Source: Bdellovibrionaceae bacterium UBA6776 (lineage in GTDB: Bacteria; Bdellovibrionota; Bdellovibrionia; Bdellovibrionales; UBA1609). Taken from it: a stretch of DNA of 64,000 bases. This document shows positions 52,589-60,390 of the stretch, piece after piece. The stretch spans positions 16,921 through 80,920 of the forward strand of contig DKGG01000023.1 in NCBI GenBank assembly GCA_002453155.1, in the 5' to 3' direction. A program made the position numbers and the translations under genes. The stretch's first letter is position 1. Each line of letters starts with the position of its first letter. The notes beneath the pieces were generated by a model, which saw nothing but the letters and a program-made list of their open reading frames with translations, was not told the DNA's origin and made no database searches.

Positions 52589-54554
52589 GAGACCAAGAAT
52601 CCGTGGCTTTCTTCTCTTTGCTTCATTGCTTCTTTTCTTCTTTCAAAATTGCAGTGTTCCTTTGTCCTCTCAAAGCCCGTCCTTCTTGGAGCGCTCTGTG
52701 GACCTGCCGACGGACTCCTCCCGTCCTCCATCGGGGGATTCACTGAGCAAATCTCTAGACCCAGGCTACGACATCATTGTGGTTGGTGGGCAGTCAAACG
52801 CAGTGGGATTTGGCTTTGGAGAGCATTCTGATGCCTACGCTTCAGCCTCGCGAGACGCAAAAATCTTTCAGCTGTCTCGAAGCACACCCCTGAATTCTCA
52901 TGAGGATTTGAAAGTGATTCCTGCCCATGAAACTTTGGATCATTGGGGGGCCTGGAGCGCTGATTCCACTTCTCCGGTGGGGTTTGGAATGGGCTTTGCT
53001 CGGCGATATGTCCAAACTTATTTGAATGAGAGTTCAGAACGAAAGGTTTTGGTGATTCCCGCTGCCTATGGGGGAACCTACAGCTACGAGTGGGATGAAG
53101 AGATCGATCCCTTGGAGTTGGCGCGGGGAGAGCCCAAACCCCTATTGAAGGATCTTTTAACGCGGATTCAATTTGCCTTGGTTCTTGAGGGTGAGGGGGG
53201 CAAGAAGCTCAATAATCGAATTGTCGCCTTGTTGTGGGCGCAGGGAGAGTCGGATGTGGCCTGTTTTTCCGAAAATTCAGATTGCCACTCCTTAGTTCCA
53301 TCTCCCGAGGCGTGGATGAAACGCACGGAGGAGATGGTGATGAAACTGCGATCCAGTTTTCCCTCTCACCAGTTTCCCTTTCTTCTTGCAGGGTTTGTTC
53401 CCTCGTGGCGAGGATGGCCTTGGCAGGTGGCTTCTGGCCAAAATCACATCGACAGCTTTAAGGCACTTAGAGAGAAGGTGGGGGAAGTGATTCCAAACGC
53501 GGCTTACGTGCCGACCACCGGATTGATTTCCAACGCAGAAGCTGGTGTTCGAGCCAATGATGAGGTTCACTTTTCCGCAGAATCCCAAGCGGGATTGGCC
53601 CATCGGATGTATTCGAAGTTTTTGCGTTTGAAGGCGCCTCTGCGAGATCCTTTCACCGGAGTTGATGGAAATGGCACCATCTCCAATTCGGTTTTTGAGT
53701 TGAGCACCTTTTCGAAGTACGCGGGTGCCGTGGGAAGTTTAAAGTTTAAGGGACAAGAGATTTTAAATTCCTATGGATATGGGCGACTTTTTCAGTCCGC
53801 CATGTACAAGTACGGAATGGGTGAGTGCAACAATCCCATAGAAGCGGGGGGGAGAAGTGCCACCCAATTTAGTCATTCTCGATTGGTAAAATATTCGAAG
53901 GGTGAGACTCATTTGAGTTCAACCGTACGCCCCGCCTTTTACATTTTGAAAGGGGAATTCTCTCCAAACTGTCCCACCCAACTGAAAGGACCTGATTTTC
54001 CCAACGGACCGGAGTCTTTTGTTTACCCAGAGACCAATGAATTTTTTGATGATGAAGTGACATTTTCAAAGTCCATTGAGCTGAATTTTCAAGGAGATTC
54101 ACAAATTATCCGTCATGAATTCGAGGTCAAATCTCAGGTGGATTTTGAAATTGCTCCCAACATTGTTCAGCCCCATTATTCTGCCTACACCAGAAAGTTG
54201 AGCTCCATTTTCCTTTATGACATCCCTAGCAGGCAGCTGCTTCCAAACACCAGCCCCCAGGGGCATGAGGTCAAATTTTCCAACCGACCAAAGATTCTTG
54301 CCACTCCCGATGGAACCTTGGCTGTGGCTCTTCTTGAAGACAGGTCCAACGGATTCTCGCCCATTTATGGAGGAAATGTGGTGGTTTTTGATGGACCCAA
54401 TGCGTCTCCGGAGGCCTCCACCTCCGATCTGTCCTTGAACTATCGAGTTTCTACTCTAGGACCTCGCCAAAGCCTTAAGTTTGTAACCTATGTGATCGTG
54501 GGAAGTCTTGAGGAAGTTCAGAGTAAAATCGATAAGCTGGTAAGCGATAAGTAG
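52575..54554 (+). CDS. lipoprotein SGNH/sialate O-acetylesterase-like hydrolase
   Basis: ATG 52575 (after GGGGGC) gives a lipoprotein signal with lipobox FFQNC; an upstream extension would be out of context. The SGNH domain has block I IIVVGGQSNAVGFGFG (Ser), ALLWAQGESDV (block III-like) and the C-terminal catalytic pair in RANDEVHFSAESQ. Residues ~370-660 form a beta-rich accessory domain, perhaps carbohydrate-binding. Such enzymes deacetylate sialic acid or plant and bacterial glycans (SASA/CE6-like). Together with the two preceding esterases it suggests deacylation of a modified surface or prey polysaccharide. Confidence 0.82.
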   Translation: MVPYKRPRIRGFLLFASLLLFFFQNCSVPLSSQSPSFLERSVDLPTDSSRPPSGDSLSKSLDPGYDIIVVGGQSNAVGFGFGEHSDAYASASRDAKIFQLSRSTPLNSHEDLKVIPAHETLDHWGAWSADSTSPVGFGMGFARRYVQTYLNESSERKVLVIPAAYGGTYSYEWDEEIDPLELARGEPKPLLKDLLTRIQFALVLEGEGGKKLNNRIVALLWAQGESDVACFSENSDCHSLVPSPEAWMKRTEEMVMKLRSSFPSHQFPFLLAGFVPSWRGWPWQVASGQNHIDSFKALREKVGEVIPNAAYVPTTGLISNAEAGVRANDEVHFSAESQAGLAHRMYSKFLRLKAPLRDPFTGVDGNGTISNSVFELSTFSKYAGAVGSLKFKGQEILNSYGYGRLFQSAMYKYGMGECNNPIEAGGRSATQFSHSRLVKYSKGETHLSSTVRPAFYILKGEFSPNCPTQLKGPDFPNGPESFVYPETNEFFDDEVTFSKSIELNFQGDSQIIRHEFEVKSQVDFEIAPNIVQPHYSAYTRKLSSIFLYDIPSRQLLPNTSPQGHEVKFSNRPKILATPDGTLAVALLEDRSNGFSPIYGGNVVVFDGPNASPEASTSDLSLNYRVSTLGPRQSLKFVTYVIVGSLEEVQSKIDKLVSDK

Positions 54555-54558
54555 GGGT

Positions 54559-54583
54559 CCATCCAAGAGGCTCTCTTGGATGG
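54559..54583 (+). terminator. hairpin after SGNH esterase gene
   Basis: An 11-bp stem, CCATCCAAGAG (54559-54569) with CTCTTGGATGG (54573-54583), loop of three. There is little T after it, so termination may be partial. Confidence 0.6.
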
Positions 54584-54625
54584 CTCTTGACGCCACATCC
54601 CGCCCCCCTTATCTTGGGCCCACTC

Positions 54626-55252
54626 ATGTTTTCAGGAATCGTAGAAACCACCTCAAAAACTCAGGCCCTCCTCGAGTCTTCCCATGCAGATCTCCTCAGA
54701 TTTACTTTGAGTCGTCCGCAGAACTTTACCGATCTTCACATTGGGGATTCGGTGGCCTGCAACGGAGTTTGCCTCACGGTGGAGGCTTTTACCGACAAAG
54801 ACATTCAGTTTGCTCTTGGGAAAGAAACCCTCAAAGTCACCGGTTGGACTCCTGAAGGCATAAAAACCATGACTTGGAATTTGGAGCGAAGTTTGAAACT
54901 GGGCGATCGCATCCATGGGCACATCGTCACAGGTCACGTGGATTTTGTCGGCCAAGTCACTCAGTCTGACGCCGGTCCAGAAAGTTTAAGTTTGAGAATT
55001 TCTTTCCCCTTTGAGCAGTCGCCCTATTTTTGGCCAAAAGGCAGTGTGTGCCTCAATGGAGTCAGCCTGACTCTCAATGAGGTGGGAGAGAATTTTTTCG
55101 AAGTGCATTTGATTCCCGAAACCTTAAAAACCACAAATTTAGGAACCCTAAAGCCTGGCGATAGAGTGAATGTTGAAATTGACTCCTTCGCACGTGGGTG
55201 GGTTCATTACTTTAAAGAAAAAGGAACGCCCCGTGGAACTTCACTCCGTTGA
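54626..55252 (+). CDS. ribE: riboflavin synthase, alpha chain
   Basis: ATG 54626 gives the family start MFSGIVETTSKTQ. Two lumazine-binding repeats are present (GDSVACNGVCLTV, GSVCLNGVSLTLN; GHVDFVGQV). It disproportionates two 6,7-dimethyl-8-ribityllumazine to riboflavin. At 208 residues the length is normal. The next gene starts 20 bases before this stop. I saw no FMN riboswitch in the short leader. Confidence 0.95.
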   Translation: MFSGIVETTSKTQALLESSHADLLRFTLSRPQNFTDLHIGDSVACNGVCLTVEAFTDKDIQFALGKETLKVTGWTPEGIKTMTWNLERSLKLGDRIHGHIVTGHVDFVGQVTQSDAGPESLSLRISFPFEQSPYFWPKGSVCLNGVSLTLNEVGENFFEVHLIPETLKTTNLGTLKPGDRVNVEIDSFARGWVHYFKEKGTPRGTSLR

Positions 55253-56351
55253 AGAGTTGATCTCTGATATCAAGCAAGGAAAGATGGTCATCCTGGTCGA
55301 TGACGAGGATCGCGAAAATGAAGGCGATTTGGTCATGGCGGCGGACTATGTCACTCCCGACAAAATCAATTTTATGGCCAAAGAAGGACGTGGACTGATT
55401 TGCCTCTCGCTTTTGGAGGAGCAAATCAAACGTTTGGAGCTTCCGTTGATGGTGAAAGACCAACTGAACCGTGCTCCCAACAAGACGGCATTTACCGTAA
55501 GCATTGAAGCGGCTCATGGAGTTTCCACCGGGATTTCTGCGGCGGACCGGGCGTTGACCATTAAGGTTGCCTCAAACCCCATGGCAAAACCTACCGATGT
55601 GATTGTTCCAGGGCATGTGTTTCCCATTCAGGCTCAAAAAGGGGGCGTTCTCAAAAGAGCCGGTCACACCGAAGCCAGTGTGGATTTGGCCCGACTTGCT
55701 GGCCTGAACCCCGCCGCCGTCATTTGCGAAATCATGAATCCCGATGGGACCATGGCCCGCGCTCAGCAACTCAAAGAATTTTCAGAAAAGTTTGATGTGA
55801 AGATGGGAACCATTGAATCTTTGATTCGCCATCGCATTCAAAATGAAACTTTGGTTCTTGAGAAATTGAGCTATCCTTTTCAAACTTCTTTTGGCAGCGA
55901 CTTTCACATTCATGTTTTCGAGAATCTCTTGGATGGTTCCGAACATGTGGCCATGGTGAAGGGAAAGGTGGATCCCAATTCTACGACCCTTGTCAGAGTC
56001 CATGCGGAGCATCTTTTAGGAGATGTGTTGGGTTGTACCGTGACTCAATCTCGCGCCTACTTGGACGCGGCCCTTCGAAAAATCGAAGAACAGGGATCGG
56101 GAGTTTTGGTTTACCTTCGACAGAACGCTTCCAAAAATCGAATTTCTTCACCACAGCAGTCCGTGGAAGATGACGCCGACAATTTGATGAATGACAATCG
56201 GGATTATGGAATTGGCGCCCAAATTTTAAGAGCTCTGGGTGTGAAGAAAATCTGTCTTCTCACCAACAGCCCCATGAAAAGAGTGGGTTTGAAGGGATAT
56301 GGTTTGGAAGTGGTTTCCGACGAACACCTGAACGTTGAAGGGTTGAGCTGA
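55233..56351 (+). CDS. ribB: DHBP synthase fused to a degenerate GTP-cyclohydrolase II domain (RibBX type)
   Basis: GTG 55233 follows AAGGA and overlaps ribE. Residues 1-~200 are an intact 3,4-dihydroxy-2-butanone-4-phosphate synthase (VDDEDRENEGDLVMAADYVT, GRGLICLSL, HTEASVDLARLAGL). The C-terminal ~170 residues align in shape to GTP cyclohydrolase II (VRVHAEHLLGDVLGCTVTQS, NRDYGIGAQILRALGVKKIC) but the three zinc-binding cysteines are gone: the usual HSECLTGDVFGSLRCDC reads HAEHLLGDVLGCTVTQS, and the RQEGRGIGL motif reads LRQNASKNRIS. The second activity is therefore probably absent. This resembles the RibBX variant described in proteobacteria; a true RibA is expected elsewhere. Confidence 0.9.
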   Translation: MELHSVEELISDIKQGKMVILVDDEDRENEGDLVMAADYVTPDKINFMAKEGRGLICLSLLEEQIKRLELPLMVKDQLNRAPNKTAFTVSIEAAHGVSTGISAADRALTIKVASNPMAKPTDVIVPGHVFPIQAQKGGVLKRAGHTEASVDLARLAGLNPAAVICEIMNPDGTMARAQQLKEFSEKFDVKMGTIESLIRHRIQNETLVLEKLSYPFQTSFGSDFHIHVFENLLDGSEHVAMVKGKVDPNSTTLVRVHAEHLLGDVLGCTVTQSRAYLDAALRKIEEQGSGVLVYLRQNASKNRISSPQQSVEDDADNLMNDNRDYGIGAQILRALGVKKICLLTNSPMKRVGLKGYGLEVVSDEHLNVEGLS

Positions 56352-56352
56352 A

Positions 56353-56847
56353 ATGGCAAAGAACGGATTTCGACAAGGACAAACTCAGTTGCAAGTGGCT
56401 CCGGATTGGACCGTCGGAATCGTCACTTCAAGATTTAATGAGGACATCACTTCAGAGCTTCAAAGAGGAGCTCTTGAGATGCTTGAGGTTTCAGGAATTG
56501 AAAAATCTCAAGTTGTGGTCTGCGATGTGGCTGGTGCCATTGAAATCCCCGTGGTTTGTAAAGCACTGTTTCTGGAAAAAAAGGTGGATGCGGTCATCGC
56601 TTTGGGTTGTGTCATCCGTGGAGAAACCACTCACTATGAATCCGTTTGCAATTCTGTCGAGCGCGGTTGCACTCAAGTGGCCTTGGAATTCACAAAGCCT
56701 GTCATCTCTGGAGTGTTGACCGTCGAAAACCACCAGCAGGCTTTGGACCGCATTGGCGGAAGCCATGGGCACAAGGGCAAAGAGGCTGCGCTGACCGCCT
56801 TAGAAATGATTCAGCTTCTCAGAAAGCTTAAAAATCATGGATCTTGA
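56353..56847 (+). CDS. ribH: 6,7-dimethyl-8-ribityllumazine synthase
   Basis: The penultimate step of riboflavin synthesis. Motifs: TSRFNEDITSELQRGALEML, VAGAIEIPVV, ALGCVIRGETTHYESVCNSV and GVLTVENHQQALDR with GGSHGHKGKEAA. At 164 residues it is complete. It follows ribB by 1 base and overlaps the ntrY-like gene by 11 bases, so all are one transcript. Confidence 0.96.
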   Translation: MAKNGFRQGQTQLQVAPDWTVGIVTSRFNEDITSELQRGALEMLEVSGIEKSQVVVCDVAGAIEIPVVCKALFLEKKVDAVIALGCVIRGETTHYESVCNSVERGCTQVALEFTKPVISGVLTVENHQQALDRIGGSHGHKGKEAALTALEMIQLLRKLKNHGS

Positions 56848-59005
56848 ACAGCAGGAAAAATCAAAACGAAAGCGTGAGCTTTTTCTGATTTTCTTTCTGT
56901 CTTTGTTGTTTGTGGTTTTAACGGCCATTGAATTTAAGCTCTTCGGCATGAGCCGCTCCTTGCCCTTTATGCACTCGATCTTTTTCTTGGGGCTGGTCAA
57001 CTTCAACATCATTCTCTTTTTGCTGCTTTTCTTTTTGATCTTTCGAAATTTGGTGAAGATTCTTACGGAGCGGCGGAAAGGGGGCAGTCTTAAGGCCAAG
57101 CTTACTGCGGCGTTTGTCACCTTTAGTGTGGTGCCCACTTCGCTGATGTTTGTGGTCTCGGTTTTTTACATCAACAACGTTTTCGACCGTTGGTTTTCTG
57201 AAAAGACTTCGGAAATTCTCAAAAGCTCCATGGAAGTGACTAATGCGTTTTATTTGTCTGCAAAACAAAAGAATTACCACTTTGCAGCTATGGCCGCGAA
57301 AAAGATCCACGGCGAGTCTGACCGGCAAATCCAAAAAACTTTGAAGGGCATGCAAAAGGAACTCAGCCTGGATGTGATCGAGTACTATCCGGGAATTTTA
57401 GAAAACCCCATTCAAGTGGTCTCCAGCAGTTTGCCCTTTAAAAAAGTTCCATCCGTTTCTCTGGAGCTTTTGGAAAAGGGCCTTGCAGACCGTCTAGAAT
57501 CCTCCACCATTCACCCTTTTGAAGCAGGGGATCTTGTCCGCGCCATTACACCGGTTCCTGATGGCGGCGCCCTCGTGGTGTCTTCCTATGTCCCCCTTTC
57601 TTTGACTTCAAAAATGAAAGACGTGGCCATGGTTTTCGAGGACTTCCGCGAGAGCAACCCCATGGAAGCGCCGATCAAATCCATATACCTGATCATTTTG
57701 GTTTTAATGGCTTTGACCATTGTTCTTGGAGCCACATGGTTTGGATTTTACCTGGCCAGACAGCTTTCCGTTCCCCTGGAAAAACTTGGACTTGCGGCAA
57801 AGCGAGTGGCCAATCGAAACTATGCACCCGTGGCCATTCAGTCCAATTCTCCAGAAATCAATGATTTGGTTCATCACTTCAATGAGATGACTCAAAACTT
57901 GGAAACCTCCGAAAAAAATCTGCGCACCACTTTGGATCAGCTGAATGAACACTCCAAGTACATGGAGGTGGTCTTATCCACGGTGACCACCGGTGTGATT
58001 TCATTGGATCACCACGAAAAGATCAACACGGTCAATTCCCATGCCGCCAAACTTTTGGAGGTGCGCCCGGGGCGCATGGTGGGAAAGCATCTCAAAGAAA
58101 TCTTGCGGCCGGAGTACTACCAAACTTTTGAATCCATGATTTCTCAAATGAAGTCTCACAAAGTGTCTTCATTGACACGCGAACTTCGGGTCGAAGTCAG
58201 GGGCCGGAGCATTCCTCTTCAAATGACTTTATCCCTGCTGTTTTCGCCTTCCGGAGAAGAAATTGGACAGGTCATTGTCTTTGATGATTTGACGCCCATT
58301 CTCAGTGCACAAAGAGCGGCGGCATGGACAGAAGTGGCGCGACGGATTGCCCACGAAATTAAAAATCCTCTCACTCCCATCAAACTTTCTGCTGAGCGTT
58401 TGCAAAGAAAGTTTGGATCCCAGTTGGATGATCCCGCATTCTCAGACAGCATTCGCACCATCATCGATCAGGTGGATGGACTGAAAAACCTGGTCAACGA
58501 GTTCAACCAGTTTGCCCGTTTGCCCAAGTCCAATCCGACACCTGGCGACATGAACCGTTTGTTGGAAGATGTGGTGGTGTTGTTTCGAGGGGCGCACCGG
58601 AAGATCTCCTTTGAAACTCAATGGGACGAAAAGCTTCCTCCATTTTCGTTTGATGCGGATCAAATCCGGCGGGTGATGACGAATCTTTTGGACAATGCCG
58701 TCTCCGCGGTGGAAGCCCATGCGCAGCAGGACTCCCAGTTTCAAGGGGCGATCAAGGTTCGAACCACCTTTGGAGAAGATCTGCAGTTGGTCCGCATTGA
58801 GGTCGAAGACAACGGCGGTGGAATTCCTTTTGACATGAAAGATCGGTTGTTTGAGCCTTACGTCACCACCAAATCCAGCGGCACAGGTTTGGGGCTGGCC
58901 ATTTCACGCAGAATGGTGGAAGATCATCAGGGTTTTATGCGCGCCTTTTCCGACAACAGCTCATATACGCGCTTTGTGATCGAGCTTCCTGTGACAAAGG
59001 CATAA
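56837..59005 (+). CDS. NtrY-like membrane sensor histidine kinase
   Basis: A multi-helix N-terminus (~10-110: FLIFFLSLLFVVLTAIEFKL, SIFFLGLVNFNIILFLLLFF) and a periplasmic region are followed by a further helix (~280-305), HAMP (RQLSVPLEKLGLAAKRVANR), PAS (HSKYMEVVLSTVTTGVISLD), HisKA (ARRIAHEIKNPLTPIKLSAE) and HATPase (VEDNGGGIPF, TGLGLAISRRMVED). This matches NtrY-type kinases, which sense envelope, redox or nitrogen status. It forms a pair with the adjacent regulator. The 11-base overlap with ribH is unusual for a regulatory gene. Confidence 0.92.
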   Translation: MDLEQQEKSKRKRELFLIFFLSLLFVVLTAIEFKLFGMSRSLPFMHSIFFLGLVNFNIILFLLLFFLIFRNLVKILTERRKGGSLKAKLTAAFVTFSVVPTSLMFVVSVFYINNVFDRWFSEKTSEILKSSMEVTNAFYLSAKQKNYHFAAMAAKKIHGESDRQIQKTLKGMQKELSLDVIEYYPGILENPIQVVSSSLPFKKVPSVSLELLEKGLADRLESSTIHPFEAGDLVRAITPVPDGGALVVSSYVPLSLTSKMKDVAMVFEDFRESNPMEAPIKSIYLIILVLMALTIVLGATWFGFYLARQLSVPLEKLGLAAKRVANRNYAPVAIQSNSPEINDLVHHFNEMTQNLETSEKNLRTTLDQLNEHSKYMEVVLSTVTTGVISLDHHEKINTVNSHAAKLLEVRPGRMVGKHLKEILRPEYYQTFESMISQMKSHKVSSLTRELRVEVRGRSIPLQMTLSLLFSPSGEEIGQVIVFDDLTPILSAQRAAAWTEVARRIAHEIKNPLTPIKLSAERLQRKFGSQLDDPAFSDSIRTIIDQVDGLKNLVNEFNQFARLPKSNPTPGDMNRLLEDVVVLFRGAHRKISFETQWDEKLPPFSFDADQIRRVMTNLLDNAVSAVEAHAQQDSQFQGAIKVRTTFGEDLQLVRIEVEDNGGGIPFDMKDRLFEPYVTTKSSGTGLGLAISRRMVEDHQGFMRAFSDNSSYTRFVIELPVTKA

Positions 59006-59020
59006 TCCGAGGACAAAAAA

Positions 59021-60385
59021 ATGATGGATTCAGCGAAAAGAATATTGATTGTGGATGATGAGAAGCCCATTCGAGAGGTGCTCTCCGCCGCTTTGAAAGA
59101 TGATGGCTACTTGGTGGAAACCGCCTTTGATGGAGAGTCTGGCCTGGAGATGATGAAAAACTTCAAGCCTCAGATTGTTTTTCTCGACATTTGGATGCCA
59201 GGAAAGATGGACGGATTGGATGTTTTAAAGCAAGCCAAAGAGCTTTTTCCTCAACAGCAGGTGGTGATCATGTCTGGACATGGAACCATCGAAACTGCCG
59301 TGAAAGCGGTAAAGCTTGGAGCGTGGGATTTCGTCGAAAAGCCTTTGTCCTTAGACAAGGTGTCCATTTTGATTCAAAACATTTTCACTCTTTTTCGAGA
59401 GCAAAACGAAAAGCAGGCCCTGCTTCAACGGCTTCGGCAAAATCTTGCTCTGGTGGGTGAGGGGGCCTTGATGCAGGCCACGAAGCAGATCGTTTCTCGA
59501 GTGGCGCCCACAACGTCTTGGGTTCTTTTGACCGGAGAACCTGGAACCGGAAAAATGTTGGTGGCTCAAAACATTCATTATTTGAGTCCAAGGGCCTCTC
59601 AGCCCTTTATTCCACTCAGTCTTGCCCGAGTGCCTAAAGAACTGATGACCGGAGAGATCTTTGGCTATCAAAAAGGCGCATTGGTGGGCTCCAACTTTGA
59701 CAAAAAGGGAAAGCTGGATTTTGCCAATCAGGGAACTTTGTATTTGGAAGAGGTGTCTGAGCTGACCGACGAATGCCAGGTCAAACTTCAAAAACTTCTC
59801 AGTGAAGGGACTTTTGAACGGGTGGGTTCGAAATCCTCTCTAAAGGCGGATGTTCGCATTATCGCTTCCTCAACCAAAAATTTAGAAGACGAAGTCAAAG
59901 CGGGACGTTTCCGCGAGGATCTTTACTACCGCTTGAATGTGGTCCCTTTTGTTTTGCCGCCCTTAAGACAGCGCACCGAAGATCTGCCTGCGCTGATTGA
60001 TCATTTTGGAGACCAATTTGTTCATGAGGGTGGTTTTTATCGCAAAGAATTTTCTGAACAGGCCATGGAAGCCATGAATGATTACGATTGGCCGGGAAAT
60101 GTGCGCGAGCTTCGAAACTTTGTAGAGCGGATATACATTCTTACGCCAGGGGAGTTTGTAGACCTTCACGACGTGCGTTTTGCTGGTTTGGGTGCGGGCC
60201 CCGAAGATCCGGTTTCTGGGACCGAAGGATTAAACTTTCGCGACGCACGGGCGCGCTTTGAAAAAGAATTTTTGCTGCGAAAGATTCAAGAAAACAATGG
60301 CAACATCAGTCGCACTGCGGAAATGATTGGGTTGGAGCGCAGTTACCTCCACCGAAAAATTAAATCTTATGGAATTGAGGGCTAG
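59021..60385 (+). CDS. NtrX-like response regulator with degenerate sigma-54 contact loop
   Basis: The receiver (1-~120) has Asp56 (FLDIWMPG) and Lys107. The AAA+ domain has Walker A GEPGTGKML (172-180) and a Walker B reading LYLEEVSEL (Glu instead of Asp). At the GAFTGA position it reads GALVGS (219-224). A Fis-type HTH ends the protein (NGNISRTAEMIGLERSYLHR). Loss of GAFTGA means it probably cannot remodel sigma-54 holoenzyme and instead acts as a DNA-binding regulator, as reported for some alphaproteobacterial NtrX proteins. It is 15 bp after its kinase. Confidence 0.9.
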   Translation: MMDSAKRILIVDDEKPIREVLSAALKDDGYLVETAFDGESGLEMMKNFKPQIVFLDIWMPGKMDGLDVLKQAKELFPQQQVVIMSGHGTIETAVKAVKLGAWDFVEKPLSLDKVSILIQNIFTLFREQNEKQALLQRLRQNLALVGEGALMQATKQIVSRVAPTTSWVLLTGEPGTGKMLVAQNIHYLSPRASQPFIPLSLARVPKELMTGEIFGYQKGALVGSNFDKKGKLDFANQGTLYLEEVSELTDECQVKLQKLLSEGTFERVGSKSSLKADVRIIASSTKNLEDEVKAGRFREDLYYRLNVVPFVLPPLRQRTEDLPALIDHFGDQFVHEGGFYRKEFSEQAMEAMNDYDWPGNVRELRNFVERIYILTPGEFVDLHDVRFAGLGAGPEDPVSGTEGLNFRDARARFEKEFLLRKIQENNGNISRTAEMIGLERSYLHRKIKSYGIEG

Positions 60386-60390
60386 AGAAT

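Noticed and set aside
54555..54625. FMN riboswitch upstream of ribE
   Set aside because: The leader is only about 70 nt and holds a terminator-like hairpin instead.
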